Assembly (NCBI RefSeq): GCF_001618385.1
Contig: NZ_BDCR01000001.1
Span: forward strand, 682,001-746,000
Length of the DNA stretch: 64,000 nucleotides
Reading direction: 5' to 3'
Source: Paludibacter jiangxiensis
GTDB lineage: Bacteria > Bacteroidota > Bacteroidia > Bacteroidales > Paludibacteraceae
The notes beneath the pieces are model-generated. The model was not told the DNA's origin and did not search any database. It saw nothing but the letters and a program-made list of their open reading frames with translations. The position numbers were made by a program, and so were the translations under genes. Numbering within the stretch: the first letter of the stretch is position 1; every line of letters begins with the position of its first letter. Shown piece after piece: positions 1 to 8,754 of this stretch.

Positions 1-489
1 CAAACCGGCTTCCAAACAAACATCGAAGTGTTCTTCAACGATTTCACGTCCGTAAGCAGCTTTAGCACCTACGCCACAATAGTAAGGACCTTGAGGAGCA
101 GGATAACCGTTTGCAGGGAAACCCAAAGGCATTTTTGTTTCCATATCCATCAAGAAATATTCTTGTTCGAAACCAAACCAGAAATCATCATCGTCCGATT
201 CGATAGTTGCACGACCGTTTGATTCGTGTGGAGTTCCATCCGCATTCAACACTTCAGTCATCACAACATAAGCGTTTTTGCGAGTTGGATCCGGGTAGAT
301 AGCAACTGGTTTTAACAAAAGGTCGGAAGAACCACCAGTAGCTTGTTCGGTTGAAGAACCGTCGAATGACCATACTTTGCAGTCTTCCAATTTTCCACTA
401 AAGTTGTCTTTAGACATCATTGTCTTTGCTCTCAACGATTGGGTTGGTTTGTAACCATCCAACCAAACATACTCTAATTTTGCTTTCAT
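1..489 (-). CDS. glnII: Glutamine synthetase, type II (GSII, eukaryote-like), 3' truncated by window edge
   Basis: The first 163 codons of an ATP-dependent glutamate-ammonia ligase are visible, and the reading frame runs off base 1. The conceptual product starts MKAKLEYVWLDGYKP and contains the GSII beta-grasp signatures WSFDGSSTEQA, KPVAIYPDPTRK and FWFGFEQEYFL, followed by GYPAPQGPYYCGVG. These match the short (about 340 aa) eukaryote-like glutamine synthetases of Bacteroidota rather than GSI or the large GSIII. It acts in the cytoplasm in nitrogen assimilation. An in-frame ATG eight codons upstream (511-513) gives an alternative start, MQLKIGKN; the 489 start is preferred because the family homology begins there. 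A good Bacteroidota promoter lies upstream. The symbol could equally be written glnA. Confidence 0.9.
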   Translation of the reverse strand, partial: MKAKLEYVWLDGYKPTQSLRAKTMMSKDNFSGKLEDCKVWSFDGSSTEQATGGSSDLLLKPVAIYPDPTRKNAYVVMTEVLNADGTPHESNGRATIESDDDDFWFGFEQEYFLMDMETKMPLGFPANGYPAPQGPYYCGVGAKAAYGREIVEEHFDVCLEAGL

Positions 490-532
490 GTTTTTGCCTA
501 TTTTTAATTGCATTTTATTATATAAACTGATG

Positions 533-561
533 CAAAGGTAACAAAAAGATTAGAAAAACAA
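533..561 (-). promoter_or_regulatory. Promoter of glutamine synthetase (TTG-N18-TACCTTTG)
   Basis: On the minus strand, a TTG at 561-559 is followed after 18 nt by TACCTTTG (540-533), matching the Bacteroidota -33/-7 consensus (TTTG, 19-21 nt, TAnnTTTG). It sits about 20-45 nt ahead of the two candidate start codons. The rest of the 490-788 gap holds only AT-rich sequence and the sirtuin terminator. Confidence 0.65.
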
Positions 562-707
562 GTATCTAATAGCAATTATCTTGCATTTTATCCGTTTTTA
601 ATATTTTTTATTGTCATTTTGTCATCCATGATAATTGTTTAAACGAATGTCATATGCAGTATTGATAAGTAGTTGAGAGCCTTTTATTACAAACAGTTAC
701 ATCATCG

Positions 708-751
708 CAAAAAAATAGCCGGAAACAGAGTTCAAAACTGTTTCCGGCTAT
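708..751 (-). terminator. Rho-independent terminator of the sirtuin gene
   Basis: A perfect 14-bp inverted repeat (715-728 with 738-751, core AGCCGGAAACAG) encloses a 9-nt loop. On the minus strand it is followed by a T-run (708-714). It lies about 40 nt past the sirtuin stop codon. Confidence 0.9.
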
Positions 752-788
752 TTATATTATTTGCGCTATTCTACACAGAGATTATTAC

Positions 789-1478
789 TTAAGAAAGCAA
801 CATTCTTTCCAATTGAGCAACTCCGGTGGTTGCTGGTTGCTGAATAAATGTAATGCGTTGATAATATGCTGTGTTCACTTCTTTTGGATCAATAAGGTAG
901 ATTGGAACGCCCTTAGGGACATAATGCAATAATCCTGCAGCCGGATACACATTGAGCGAAGTGCCAATCACGGCATAAATATCTGCCTGAGCGCTCAAAT
1001 CGGCAGCCTCTTCAATTGCAGGAACGGCTTCACCAAACCATACGATAAATGGACGCAGCTGTCCACCTTTGGGACATCTGTCTCCCAGTTTTATATAAGG
1101 AGCATCCGAAGGAAGGTCAACCACATAATCCGAATCGTACGTGGAACACACTTTCGTAAGCTCTCCGTGCAGGTGGAGCACATTATTGCTTCCGGCACGC
1201 TCGTGCAGGTCATCGATGTTCTGCGTTATAATGCGAACATCAAATTGCTGTTGCAACCGAGCCAGCCCCACATGTCCGTCGTTGGGTTTTGCTTTTAACA
1301 ACTGGCGGCGACGTTCGGCATAAAAGCCGAGCACAAGCTCAGGATTACGAGCCCAACCTTCCGGGGTTGCCACATCTTCCACGGGATATTGATCCCACAA
1401 TCCACCGGCATCCCGGAAAGTGCTAATGCCACTTTCGGCGCTCATTCCTGCTCCGGTGAGGATAACTAATTTCTTCAT
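789..1478 (-). CDS. cobB: Sir2-family NAD-dependent protein deacylase (CobB-like)
   Basis: A 229-aa sirtuin, predicted to remove acyl groups from lysines using NAD+, in the cytoplasm. Visible motifs are the NAD-binding GAGMSAESGISTFRD (9-23), TQNIDDLHERAG (85-96), the catalytic His in HGEL (H104), and GTSLNVYPAAG near the C-terminus. FYAERR (52-57) contains the Tyr-x-x-Arg pair (Y53, R56) that marks class III sirtuins acting on succinyl- or malonyl-lysine as well as acetyl-lysine, so desuccinylase activity is likely by inference. The zinc-ribbon region keeps only two of the usual four cysteines (C111, C135). It is transcribed away from the cyclophilin stop with a 53-nt gap and ends at a clear terminator. 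Confidence 0.92.
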   Translation of the reverse strand: MKKLVILTGAGMSAESGISTFRDAGGLWDQYPVEDVATPEGWARNPELVLGFYAERRRQLLKAKPNDGHVGLARLQQQFDVRIITQNIDDLHERAGSNNVLHLHGELTKVCSTYDSDYVVDLPSDAPYIKLGDRCPKGGQLRPFIVWFGEAVPAIEEAADLSAQADIYAVIGTSLNVYPAAGLLHYVPKGVPIYLIDPKEVNTAYYQRITFIQQPATTGVAQLERMLLS

Positions 1479-1531
1479 TCGAGTCTGTTTTAATCGAACG
1501 CTGTCAATTAGTTGTTAGCTGATTGATAGCT

Positions 1532-2356
1532 TTATTCTTCTACTGTAACTTTTATAATCTTCACATCTTCAACGGGACGGTCGGCACGGCCGGTTTTAAC
1601 CTTAGAGATTTCTTCAACCACCTCAAGACCGGATACCACTTCTCCGAAAACGGTGTAACTGCCATCAAGATGCGGAGTTCCCCCCAACGTTTTGTAAGCC
1701 TGACGAAGCTCATCTGTCAATTTATACATCGGGTTCTCATCAACTTTTTTGACCGTTTCGGCATAAATTGAGTCGCGGAGATTATTGAGACCGGCAGTGT
1801 CATTTGCCAACTGAAGAGCCTTAATTTTTTCAATGTGAGTTGTTGCTATTTGTTGAAAAATACCTCTTTCCTGATTGACACGGGCTGATTGTTCCACATG
1901 GTTCAATTCATTTTCGGAACAGGTACGTCCCTGAACGATATAAAATTGTGAACCCGACGAAGCTCTGTCAGGATTCACTTCATCACCCTGACGCGCAGCT
2001 GCCAAGGCTCCTCTTTTATGAAAAAATGCCGGGTAATGAATTTCTGCCGGTACAGTATATCCGGGTCCGCCGGTACCCAGCATCTGATCTGGTTTTGCAT
2101 CTTTCGACTGTGGATCGCCGGTTTGAATCATAAATTCACCGATGACGCGGTGAAACAAAACGCCGTCATAAAAGCCCTGTTTGGCTAACTTCAGAAAATT
2201 ATCGCGATGCAGAGGCGTTTCGTCATAGAGCTTTACGAGGATATCGCCATGATTGGTTTGAATTTTTACCATAGTTGGTGATAGATTTTTGGCTGCAAAA
2301 AGGTTGCAAGCCGTCATAAAAATAGTAATTATTAATAAGATTCTGTTTGTTCTCAT
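1532..2356 (-). CDS. Peptidyl-prolyl cis-trans isomerase, cyclophilin type, exported
   Basis: A 274-aa protein with a hydrophobic N-terminal export signal and a possible lipobox (FMTAC, C17), suggesting a periplasmic or outer-membrane lipoprotein foldase. The cyclophilin fold is supported by VKLYDETPLHRDNF, FHRVIGEFMIQTGDP (catalytic Arg), SSGSQFYIVQG and YTVFGEVVSGLEVV. A roughly 70-residue charged helical insertion (about residues 145-215) separates the two halves of the fold, as in other Bacteroidota cyclophilins. It lies 53 nt upstream of the sirtuin and may be cotranscribed with it. The gene is divergent from tamB, whose promoter overlaps its first codons. Confidence 0.9.
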   Translation of the reverse strand: MRTNRILLIITIFMTACNLFAAKNLSPTMVKIQTNHGDILVKLYDETPLHRDNFLKLAKQGFYDGVLFHRVIGEFMIQTGDPQSKDAKPDQMLGTGGPGYTVPAEIHYPAFFHKRGALAAARQGDEVNPDRASSGSQFYIVQGRTCSENELNHVEQSARVNQERGIFQQIATTHIEKIKALQLANDTAGLNNLRDSIYAETVKKVDENPMYKLTDELRQAYKTLGGTPHLDGSYTVFGEVVSGLEVVEEISKVKTGRADRPVEDVKIIKVTVEE

Positions 2357-2376
2357 TTGATTTTCAAGTAAATTTG
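2346..2376 (+). promoter_or_regulatory. Promoter of the tamB-rarA gene string (TTTG-N19-TAAATTTG)
   Basis: TTTG at 2346-2349, a 19-nt spacer, and TAAATTTG at 2369-2376 match the Bacteroidota housekeeping promoter. Transcription should start near 2383, leaving a leader of about 135 nt before the preferred tamB start. The element overlaps the 5' end of the divergent cyclophilin gene. Confidence 0.7.
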
Positions 2377-2518
2377 CCGAAGCATAAGTAACTTACAGGA
2401 ATTGTATCCGAATGTGATGCTTCGGTTTATTCTACCGTTTTACTTATTATTCTTATTAATAGAAAGATATGAATGCCCGCCCAAAGGGCACATTCCCCCT
2501 TTACAAGATTCAAATAGG

Positions 2519-5500
2519 ATGCTCAAAATTAAACAAAAATCTCTAAGAGTGCTCTTAATGGCTACAGCAATTACGGTAGCCATCATTGGTACTATATTTA
2601 TTTTGTTGAATTTGAGCTTTGTGCAAAACTCCATCCGCAAGAAAATTGTAGCGGATCTGTCACAAAAACTACACACTCGTGTTGAAATAGGAACCCTTTC
2701 ATTTTTTCCGTTTTCTGACTTAAAAATGGGAGACGTCTATCTTGAGGATCAGACACGCGATACCCTGTTCACGGCACACCAAATGAAGGTTCACCTCGAT
2801 TTCTGGCGATTGTTTCGCAAAGAAGTGGCGATAAACGCAGCCGATCTGGCGCGTTTGAATTTCAACCTCAAAGTGGATTCGACCGGAAAAACCAACTTTG
2901 ATTTTGTTATCAAAGCTTTTGCGTCAAAAGATACCACCAAATCGAAAATGAACCTCATTTTCAGTGTTGATCGTTTTCGGTTGTCCGACAGTCGTTTCCG
3001 GCTGAACAACATTGATAAAAAAGAGCATCTCAGAACCTTTGATGCGTCTCACCTTGATATTCATGATATTAATCTTGATTTGTCGCTACACCGTTTTTCG
3101 TCCGATTCTTTGTCGGCCGACATCCATTCCCTCTCTTTGCGGGAACGATCGGGACTGCAACTTTCAAAGCTTCAAACCCGCATAAGAGCCAACAAGAAAC
3201 AATTGATTTTGTCTTTCTTCAATCTGAAGTTGCCCGCGAGTGAATTGAAGATGCAGAATATAACCTTTACAACTAAGGCATCCGGAAAAACGAACAATCT
3301 ACTGCAAAACGTAAAGGTTAACTGTTCCATTTTGCCTTCGGAAATAGAGCCGAGCGATCTGGCCTGTTTCCTTCCTCCACTGGCGTCGTACCACGATAAG
3401 TTCAAATTAACGACCGATCTTAGCGGAACTTTCTCAAATTTCAGGTGTAAGAAACTAAGCCTGACGGGACAAAACCACTTTAGCCTTTCCGGCAACTTTG
3501 ACATAAACGGTCTGCCCGATATCGGAGAAACATTCGTATATGCCAATCTGAAGCAGTTGAATGTGAATGCGGCAAGAATGCAGGATATGATAGCCCATTT
3601 TACGGGAAAACCATTTACGCTTCCCAACGAAGTTTTACGATTGGGCGACCTGCGTTTTAACGGTTCTCTTACCGGTTTCTTCAGCGAAATGGTCGCTTAC
3701 GGTAACTTGTCAACACGTTTGGGGAGCTTATCTACCGATATCAAACTCAATTTCAGCGATAAACTGAATAAGTTGCAATTCTCAGGAGCCATCAATGCTA
3801 TGAATTTCCGTTTAGGGGAGATGTTAAGTTCTCCCGATATGGGAAACATTTCGCTACAGGCCAAACTGGAAGGGAAAAGCGAAAAAGGGAAACCGCTGTC
3901 TACAAAGGCAAAAGCTGTGGTATCTTCTTTTTCATTCAATAAATACACATACAACAACTTATCCATCGACGGCAATTTTGACGGATCGAAATTTGACGGA
4001 TCAGCAAGTCTTGAAGACCCTAATATCCGCTTCAATCTTGCCGGACTTATCGATTTGGCAAAAAAGAGACCCGTTTATAAGTTTACTGCCGACATCCAGA
4101 ACCTCACGCCCAACAAGCTCAACCTGACGAAAGATTTCCCGAACCTGACAGCCGGGCTGCACATGGAAGCAAACCTTCAGGGCGATTTGATGAAAGATGC
4201 AGACGGTTCTGTTATATTCACGAATATTAATCTGCTGAACGGAGGACAGGAGTACAATCTGAGTCATCTAACCCTCAATGCCCTCCCGACATTTGAAAAC
4301 AACAATCGGTTGGATATTAACTCTGATCTTATCAGCGGATATTTTCAGGGCAAATTCAATTTTATCAAGCTCCCCAAAGACATCACCTACATCGCAGCGA
4401 AATATCTGCCATCGTTGCTACACACGTCCGAACGCTATGCTGCATTCAATAATTTTGCATTTAACCTGAAAGTAGATCCGAATCAGGCCGATGAACTCTT
4501 TTCGGTTTTGGCATTGCCAGTTCAGATTGAAAATGGTGCAAGTCTGGAAGGAAATGTCAATTCTGATTCCCGACAGTTAAATTTTACGCTTGACATACCA
4601 ACACTGACATCGAAAACATCTCATTTTTCTAAATTACGCCTTACATGTGACAACCCTCGTGAAATGATGCAGATTACAGCGAAAGGCATGATACTCCAAA
4701 GCAACAATACGGTCATGAATCTTTTCGCATCAGCCGCTGCTACAAAAGATTCTGTCAGTACCCGACTTATGTGGGACAACAGCGGAAAAGAGACGTATGC
4801 CGGTGAAATGGTTGCCAGAACAAGACTTTGGAAAGAAAACAATCAGTTATGGGCTGACACAAAAATATTACCCACGCAGATTATCCTGAATGATTCGGCA
4901 TGGAACATACGTCCAAGCACAGTAAAGACCGACATGAAGAGTGTGTGGATCAATCGTTTTATGGTTGAACGCCAGCAACAACACCTCAGCATTGACGGAA
5001 CAATTTCGGCACAGGCAACCGACAGTTTATGCGTCGATATAAAAGGAATTCAGCTGGATTATGTGTCTAAAATGGCTCACATGCAAAACCCATCGTTGAA
5101 CGGCAACGTAACCGGCAACGTAACCATACTTAGTGTTTTGAACCATCCGATTGCGAAAGTCAATGTTTTTGCCCGTGATTTCGGACTGAATCACTGTGTT
5201 TGGGGTGATACCTATGCCGAAAGCGGATGGGACGAAGCAAACCGGAAGTTGAACCTTATGGGACGCGTGATGAGTAAGACAGACACTGTTGCCCTCTTAA
5301 AAGGAGGGTTCTACACAGCAAAAGACTCAATGGCTCTTTACGGATTTGCCAGACATCTTCCAATTACATTCCTCAACCCTTACCTGACCTCGTTCTTATC
5401 GAACCCGCAAGGAACAGCAACAGGAAAAGTGGGAATGTTCCTCGTAAAAGGAAACATATGGTTTAATGGCGATGTAAAAATCGAAAACGGGCAAGCCGGA

Positions 5501-6982
5501 CTTAGTTCATTAGGTACGATGTATACTTTCAGCGACTCGGTACACCTCCGTAAAGAAGCAATCATTCTGAAAAATGTCGTTTTACATGATGCCGAAAACA
5601 ACACCGGAGTCCTTTCATGCACGGCACCCAATACCTACCTGAAGGATTGGAAATACGACGTACAGGTTACCGCGCATAATTTACTATCAATGAATACCAA
5701 AGAAACCGATAGTGAAAACTTTTGGGGAAAGGTATATGCAGACGGTGATGTACGGGTTACCGGAGATGGTCAGGGGACCAAAATCAACATCAACGCGACA
5801 TCAAAGCCCAAGACAAATGTTTACATATCAATTGGTTCGGCAGTGAGCGCGGCCGACAACTCTTTCATCGAGTATGTTGTCAGGAAGAAGCGTAATGCTA
5901 CCATTTCCGGTGAGCAACAAAACAATAAATCGGGTAACGGCACGCCAACAGTGATAAATGCGATGCTGAATGTCACCCCGGATGCTCAGATACACCTGAT
6001 TATTGATCCGAAAGCCGGAGACAAGATTGACGCCGTGGGATCCGGAATATTGAATGTAGGATACACTTTGCACAATCCGGATCTGCAAATGCAGGGAAGT
6101 TACACGATAAACGAAGGAAAATATCTCTTTACTTTCCAGAATGCACTAAGCAGAGAGTTCAAGATTGACAAAGGGAGTGCTATCCGGTGGAACGGAAATG
6201 CTTATAATGCTCTGATTGACATTAATGCCCGCTATCAGATGAATGCATCCTTAGCCGATCTGGATGTAGATATTCTGAAAAACTCAGGTCGGTCGAGTGC
6301 TGTTGTGGAATGTCTGCTAAACCTCACGGGTAGCCTGATGAAACCAGATATCAAATTTGACATCAACCTGCCTAACTCACGAGATGAAGTAAAACGTGCG
6401 GTAAAGAATGTCGTAAACACAAACGACATGATGAACCGGCAAATGATCTGGTTATTAGCGTTCAACCGCTTCTATACACCCGACTATATGCGATCATCGG
6501 TCAACCCTATCGGTCAGGGCGAATTGATTTCAGTTGCCAGTTCAACATTATCTAATCAGCTCAACAGCTGGCTATCACAAGCAGTATCGGGCGTTAATGT
6601 TGGTTTTAATCTGCGTTCATCCGGAGTAGGAGAATATACCGGAACGGACTATGAAGCTGAAATTATGTATCAAAACAACCGCTGGATCATAAATGGCAGT
6701 GTCGGTTATCGGAACGATAATTTTTCAACCAGTAAATTCATCGGAGATGTCGATATTCAGTATGTGTTGTCGAACAACGGAAAATGGCGTGTGCGCGGAT
6801 ATAACCGCACCAATGACTACAAACAACTCAACCCCGCGCCTTACACCCAGGGGCTTGGTTTGACTTATACTGAAAACTTCAACAGTTTCAAAGAGATTCT
6901 GACTGATTATAAAGATCTTTTAGTCAGTACATGGGGAAAAATCAAAGGCATATTTCGCAAGAAGAAAACCGAAAAGAAATAA
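2519..6982 (+). CDS. tamB: TamB-like translocation/assembly module protein (DUF490)
   Basis: A very large (1487 aa) envelope protein with an N-terminal membrane anchor (about residues 10-33) followed by the motif VQNSIRKKIVADLS and AsmA/TamB-like beta-rich repeats. The C-terminal third resembles the DUF490 TamB core (for example GSYTINEGKYLFTFQN and KRAVKNVVNTNDMMNRQMIWLL). In proteobacteria TamB forms a periplasm-spanning lipid conduit; in Bacteroidota its exact role is less clear, so lipid transport or outer-membrane biogenesis is inferred. The frame is open from a TTG at 2402, and ATGs exist at 2417 and 2519. The 2519 ATG is preferred because the typical short basic N-terminus and transmembrane helix begin there. 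It is followed after 33 nt by a DUF3256 gene. Confidence 0.85.
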   Translation: MLKIKQKSLRVLLMATAITVAIIGTIFILLNLSFVQNSIRKKIVADLSQKLHTRVEIGTLSFFPFSDLKMGDVYLEDQTRDTLFTAHQMKVHLDFWRLFRKEVAINAADLARLNFNLKVDSTGKTNFDFVIKAFASKDTTKSKMNLIFSVDRFRLSDSRFRLNNIDKKEHLRTFDASHLDIHDINLDLSLHRFSSDSLSADIHSLSLRERSGLQLSKLQTRIRANKKQLILSFFNLKLPASELKMQNITFTTKASGKTNNLLQNVKVNCSILPSEIEPSDLACFLPPLASYHDKFKLTTDLSGTFSNFRCKKLSLTGQNHFSLSGNFDINGLPDIGETFVYANLKQLNVNAARMQDMIAHFTGKPFTLPNEVLRLGDLRFNGSLTGFFSEMVAYGNLSTRLGSLSTDIKLNFSDKLNKLQFSGAINAMNFRLGEMLSSPDMGNISLQAKLEGKSEKGKPLSTKAKAVVSSFSFNKYTYNNLSIDGNFDGSKFDGSASLEDPNIRFNLAGLIDLAKKRPVYKFTADIQNLTPNKLNLTKDFPNLTAGLHMEANLQGDLMKDADGSVIFTNINLLNGGQEYNLSHLTLNALPTFENNNRLDINSDLISGYFQGKFNFIKLPKDITYIAAKYLPSLLHTSERYAAFNNFAFNLKVDPNQADELFSVLALPVQIENGASLEGNVNSDSRQLNFTLDIPTLTSKTSHFSKLRLTCDNPREMMQITAKGMILQSNNTVMNLFASAAATKDSVSTRLMWDNSGKETYAGEMVARTRLWKENNQLWADTKILPTQIILNDSAWNIRPSTVKTDMKSVWINRFMVERQQQHLSIDGTISAQATDSLCVDIKGIQLDYVSKMAHMQNPSLNGNVTGNVTILSVLNHPIAKVNVFARDFGLNHCVWGDTYAESGWDEANRKLNLMGRVMSKTDTVALLKGGFYTAKDSMALYGFARHLPITFLNPYLTSFLSNPQGTATGKVGMFLVKGNIWFNGDVKIENGQAGLSSLGTMYTFSDSVHLRKEAIILKNVVLHDAENNTGVLSCTAPNTYLKDWKYDVQVTAHNLLSMNTKETDSENFWGKVYADGDVRVTGDGQGTKININATSKPKTNVYISIGSAVSAADNSFIEYVVRKKRNATISGEQQNNKSGNGTPTVINAMLNVTPDAQIHLIIDPKAGDKIDAVGSGILNVGYTLHNPDLQMQGSYTINEGKYLFTFQNALSREFKIDKGSAIRWNGNAYNALIDINARYQMNASLADLDVDILKNSGRSSAVVECLLNLTGSLMKPDIKFDINLPNSRDEVKRAVKNVVNTNDMMNRQMIWLLAFNRFYTPDYMRSSVNPIGQGELISVASSTLSNQLNSWLSQAVSGVNVGFNLRSSGVGEYTGTDYEAEIMYQNNRWIINGSVGYRNDNFSTSKFIGDVDIQYVLSNNGKWRVRGYNRTNDYKQLNPAPYTQGLGLTYTENFNSFKEILTDYKDLLVSTWGKIKGIFRKKKTEKK

Positions 6983-7015
6983 ACCAGTCTTCGCCGGCTG
7001 CAAAAACATAAATAT

Positions 7016-7651
7016 ATGCACAGACAGATAATTTTATTGATATTCAGCATGATATCGTTGTTTTCGGTATCGGGTCAAATCTCTGTTGAGAAATTGTTTC
7101 AAACGATGCCGGCCGACCTTTTGTGGCTCGACCAATCGCAACGAACAGAGCTGTTTGCTTATTTCAAAGACAAAAAGGTTGATTCCATTCAAAACAGTCT
7201 AAATGGCTATTGTAAGCTGATTGACTATAATGAAGAGACGAAGCACCTGCTGCTGAAAACCTCTCAAAAAGGCAGCATGGAAATGCAGGTTTTGGGAGCG
7301 GAATCATCACCGTTCATCGCGGTAATTTTCACGACGTGCGCTCCGGCCTGTCAGTCGCACATCAATTTTTATTCTCTCGAATGGAAGCCGTTCACAATGG
7401 ACTTTCCCACTTTGTCAGCTTCCGATTTCATTGCCAGGGGATTATCGGAATATGATCTTTCTATTGCAAACCGGTTGCTGACTCCGCTTTTCATAAGCTA
7501 TACCTTTACAGAACCTGGAAAAACCATAACAGCATCATGCAATGCCAGACAATTTCTTGCTGATGATGACTGGAAAGAACTGAAACCTCTTTTGAAGTCA
7601 GAGCAACTGTCGATTAAATTTGAAGATGGAGTCTGGAAAATCAAGAAATAA
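7016..7651 (+). CDS. DUF3256 family exported protein
   Basis: A 211-aa protein with an N-terminal signal peptide (IILLIFSMISLFSVSGQ). Its body matches the DUF3256 family of Bacteroidales: SVEKLFQTMPADLLWLDQ, LIDYNEETKHLL, a CAPACQSHINFYS cysteine pair, and a C-terminal LSIKFEDGVWKIKK. The function is unknown; a periplasmic or cell-surface location is inferred from the signal peptide. It sits between tamB (33 nt) and a LysM glucosaminidase (39 nt) on the same strand, so an envelope role within one transcription unit is plausible. Confidence 0.85.
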   Translation: MHRQIILLIFSMISLFSVSGQISVEKLFQTMPADLLWLDQSQRTELFAYFKDKKVDSIQNSLNGYCKLIDYNEETKHLLLKTSQKGSMEMQVLGAESSPFIAVIFTTCAPACQSHINFYSLEWKPFTMDFPTLSASDFIARGLSEYDLSIANRLLTPLFISYTFTEPGKTITASCNARQFLADDDWKELKPLLKSEQLSIKFEDGVWKIKK

Positions 7652-7690
7652 ACAGCATAAAATAAATTCTCTAACCAAAGTTCAACATTC

Positions 7691-8668
7691 ATGAAGAAGA
7701 TTCTAAACACACTAACCGTACTTTTCCTGGCATCTCTTTGCCTTACAGCCCAGAAGCGCCAACCGGATTATGAGGCTTATATCAAAAAATACCAGTCAAT
7801 TGCTGTATCCGAGCAGAAAAAATATGGAATTCCCGCAAGTATAACGCTGGCACAAGGATTGTTGGAGTCAAGAGCCGGAAAAAGTCCTTTGGCAACTGAA
7901 GCAAACAATCACTTTGGCATAAAATGTTCCGACTGGAGAGGAGACACTTTCTTTCAGAATGATGATCAGAAAAATGAATGTTTCCGCAAATATTCAAATC
8001 CCAAAGAATCATACGAAGACCATTCTTCATTTCTTGCAAAAAGAAGCCGATATGCTTCTCTTTTCTCATTAAAATCAGATGACTACAAAGGCTGGGCCAA
8101 TGGTCTCCAGTCAACCGGATATGCAACAAGCAAAACATATGCTTCAAGCCTGATAAATCTTATCGAACTTTACCAGTTGAACATGCTTGATTCAGAAAGC
8201 AGCAAGTTGCTGGCTTCGAATAAAAAGAAAAAGAAAGCGGTTATAGAAGAAAAAACTATTGCAGAAGCGCTTGCGGAATCATCCACTGTGGTTAGCAGCG
8301 ACTTTGGAGTAATTGAAGAGCCTTTTGACCATAAAGTATACAAGAACAACGGTGTGAAGTACGTGCTTGCAAAACCCGGCGACACCTATAAATCCATCGC
8401 AAGGGAAGTCAACTTACCTGAAAAAGTGCTCCGTTACAAGAACGAAGTGACCGATGATTATGTATTGAGTGTCAACGAGGTGGTTTATCTGGGAGCAAAA
8501 AAGAGCAAAGCTGCTAAAAACGTTCCTGCAACACACCGTGTAGAAGCCGGAGAATCAATGCACTCCATCTCACAAACCTACGGAATCAAGGTTAAAAAGC
8601 TTTATCAACTGAACGACATTACTTATGGTTCGCCTGCTGTATTCGGCAAAGTGTTGAACCTGAAATAA
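7691..8668 (+). CDS. Exported glucosaminidase (GH73) with two LysM-type domains
   Basis: A 325-aa peptidoglycan hydrolase. After a signal peptide (to about residue 20, SLCLTAQ) comes a GH73 N-acetylglucosaminidase domain (about 27-165) with the catalytic Glu in LAQGLLESRAGKS and the NHFGIKC, ENSYED-like and GYATSKTYA motifs. Two C-terminal LysM-like repeats follow (about 220-265, KYVLAKPGDTYKSIA; about 280-325, HRVEAGESMHSISQTYG), which would bind glycan strands. It is predicted to cleave the GlcNAc-MurNAc backbone during wall remodelling. A lysine-rich linker (KKKKKA) joins the parts. A long imperfect hairpin lies just downstream. Confidence 0.9.
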   Translation: MKKILNTLTVLFLASLCLTAQKRQPDYEAYIKKYQSIAVSEQKKYGIPASITLAQGLLESRAGKSPLATEANNHFGIKCSDWRGDTFFQNDDQKNECFRKYSNPKESYEDHSSFLAKRSRYASLFSLKSDDYKGWANGLQSTGYATSKTYASSLINLIELYQLNMLDSESSKLLASNKKKKKAVIEEKTIAEALAESSTVVSSDFGVIEEPFDHKVYKNNGVKYVLAKPGDTYKSIAREVNLPEKVLRYKNEVTDDYVLSVNEVVYLGAKKSKAAKNVPATHRVEAGESMHSISQTYGIKVKKLYQLNDITYGSPAVFGKVLNLK

Positions 8669-8683
8669 TAACCCACAACAATC

Positions 8684-8735
8684 AAAGGTTGGATGTTCAG
8701 AGTTTATTAATTTCAGCTTTGAACATCTAACCTTT
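8684..8735 (+). other. Intergenic hairpin between glucosaminidase and rarA
   Basis: A 16-bp inverted repeat (8684-8699 with 8720-8735, one G-U pair; core GGATGTTCA / TGAACATC) with a 20-nt loop. There is no run of T after it, so it is more likely a transcript-stabilising or partial-termination structure than a strong terminator. Confidence 0.5.
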
Positions 8736-8754
8736 CAAATTTATAAATAATTTA

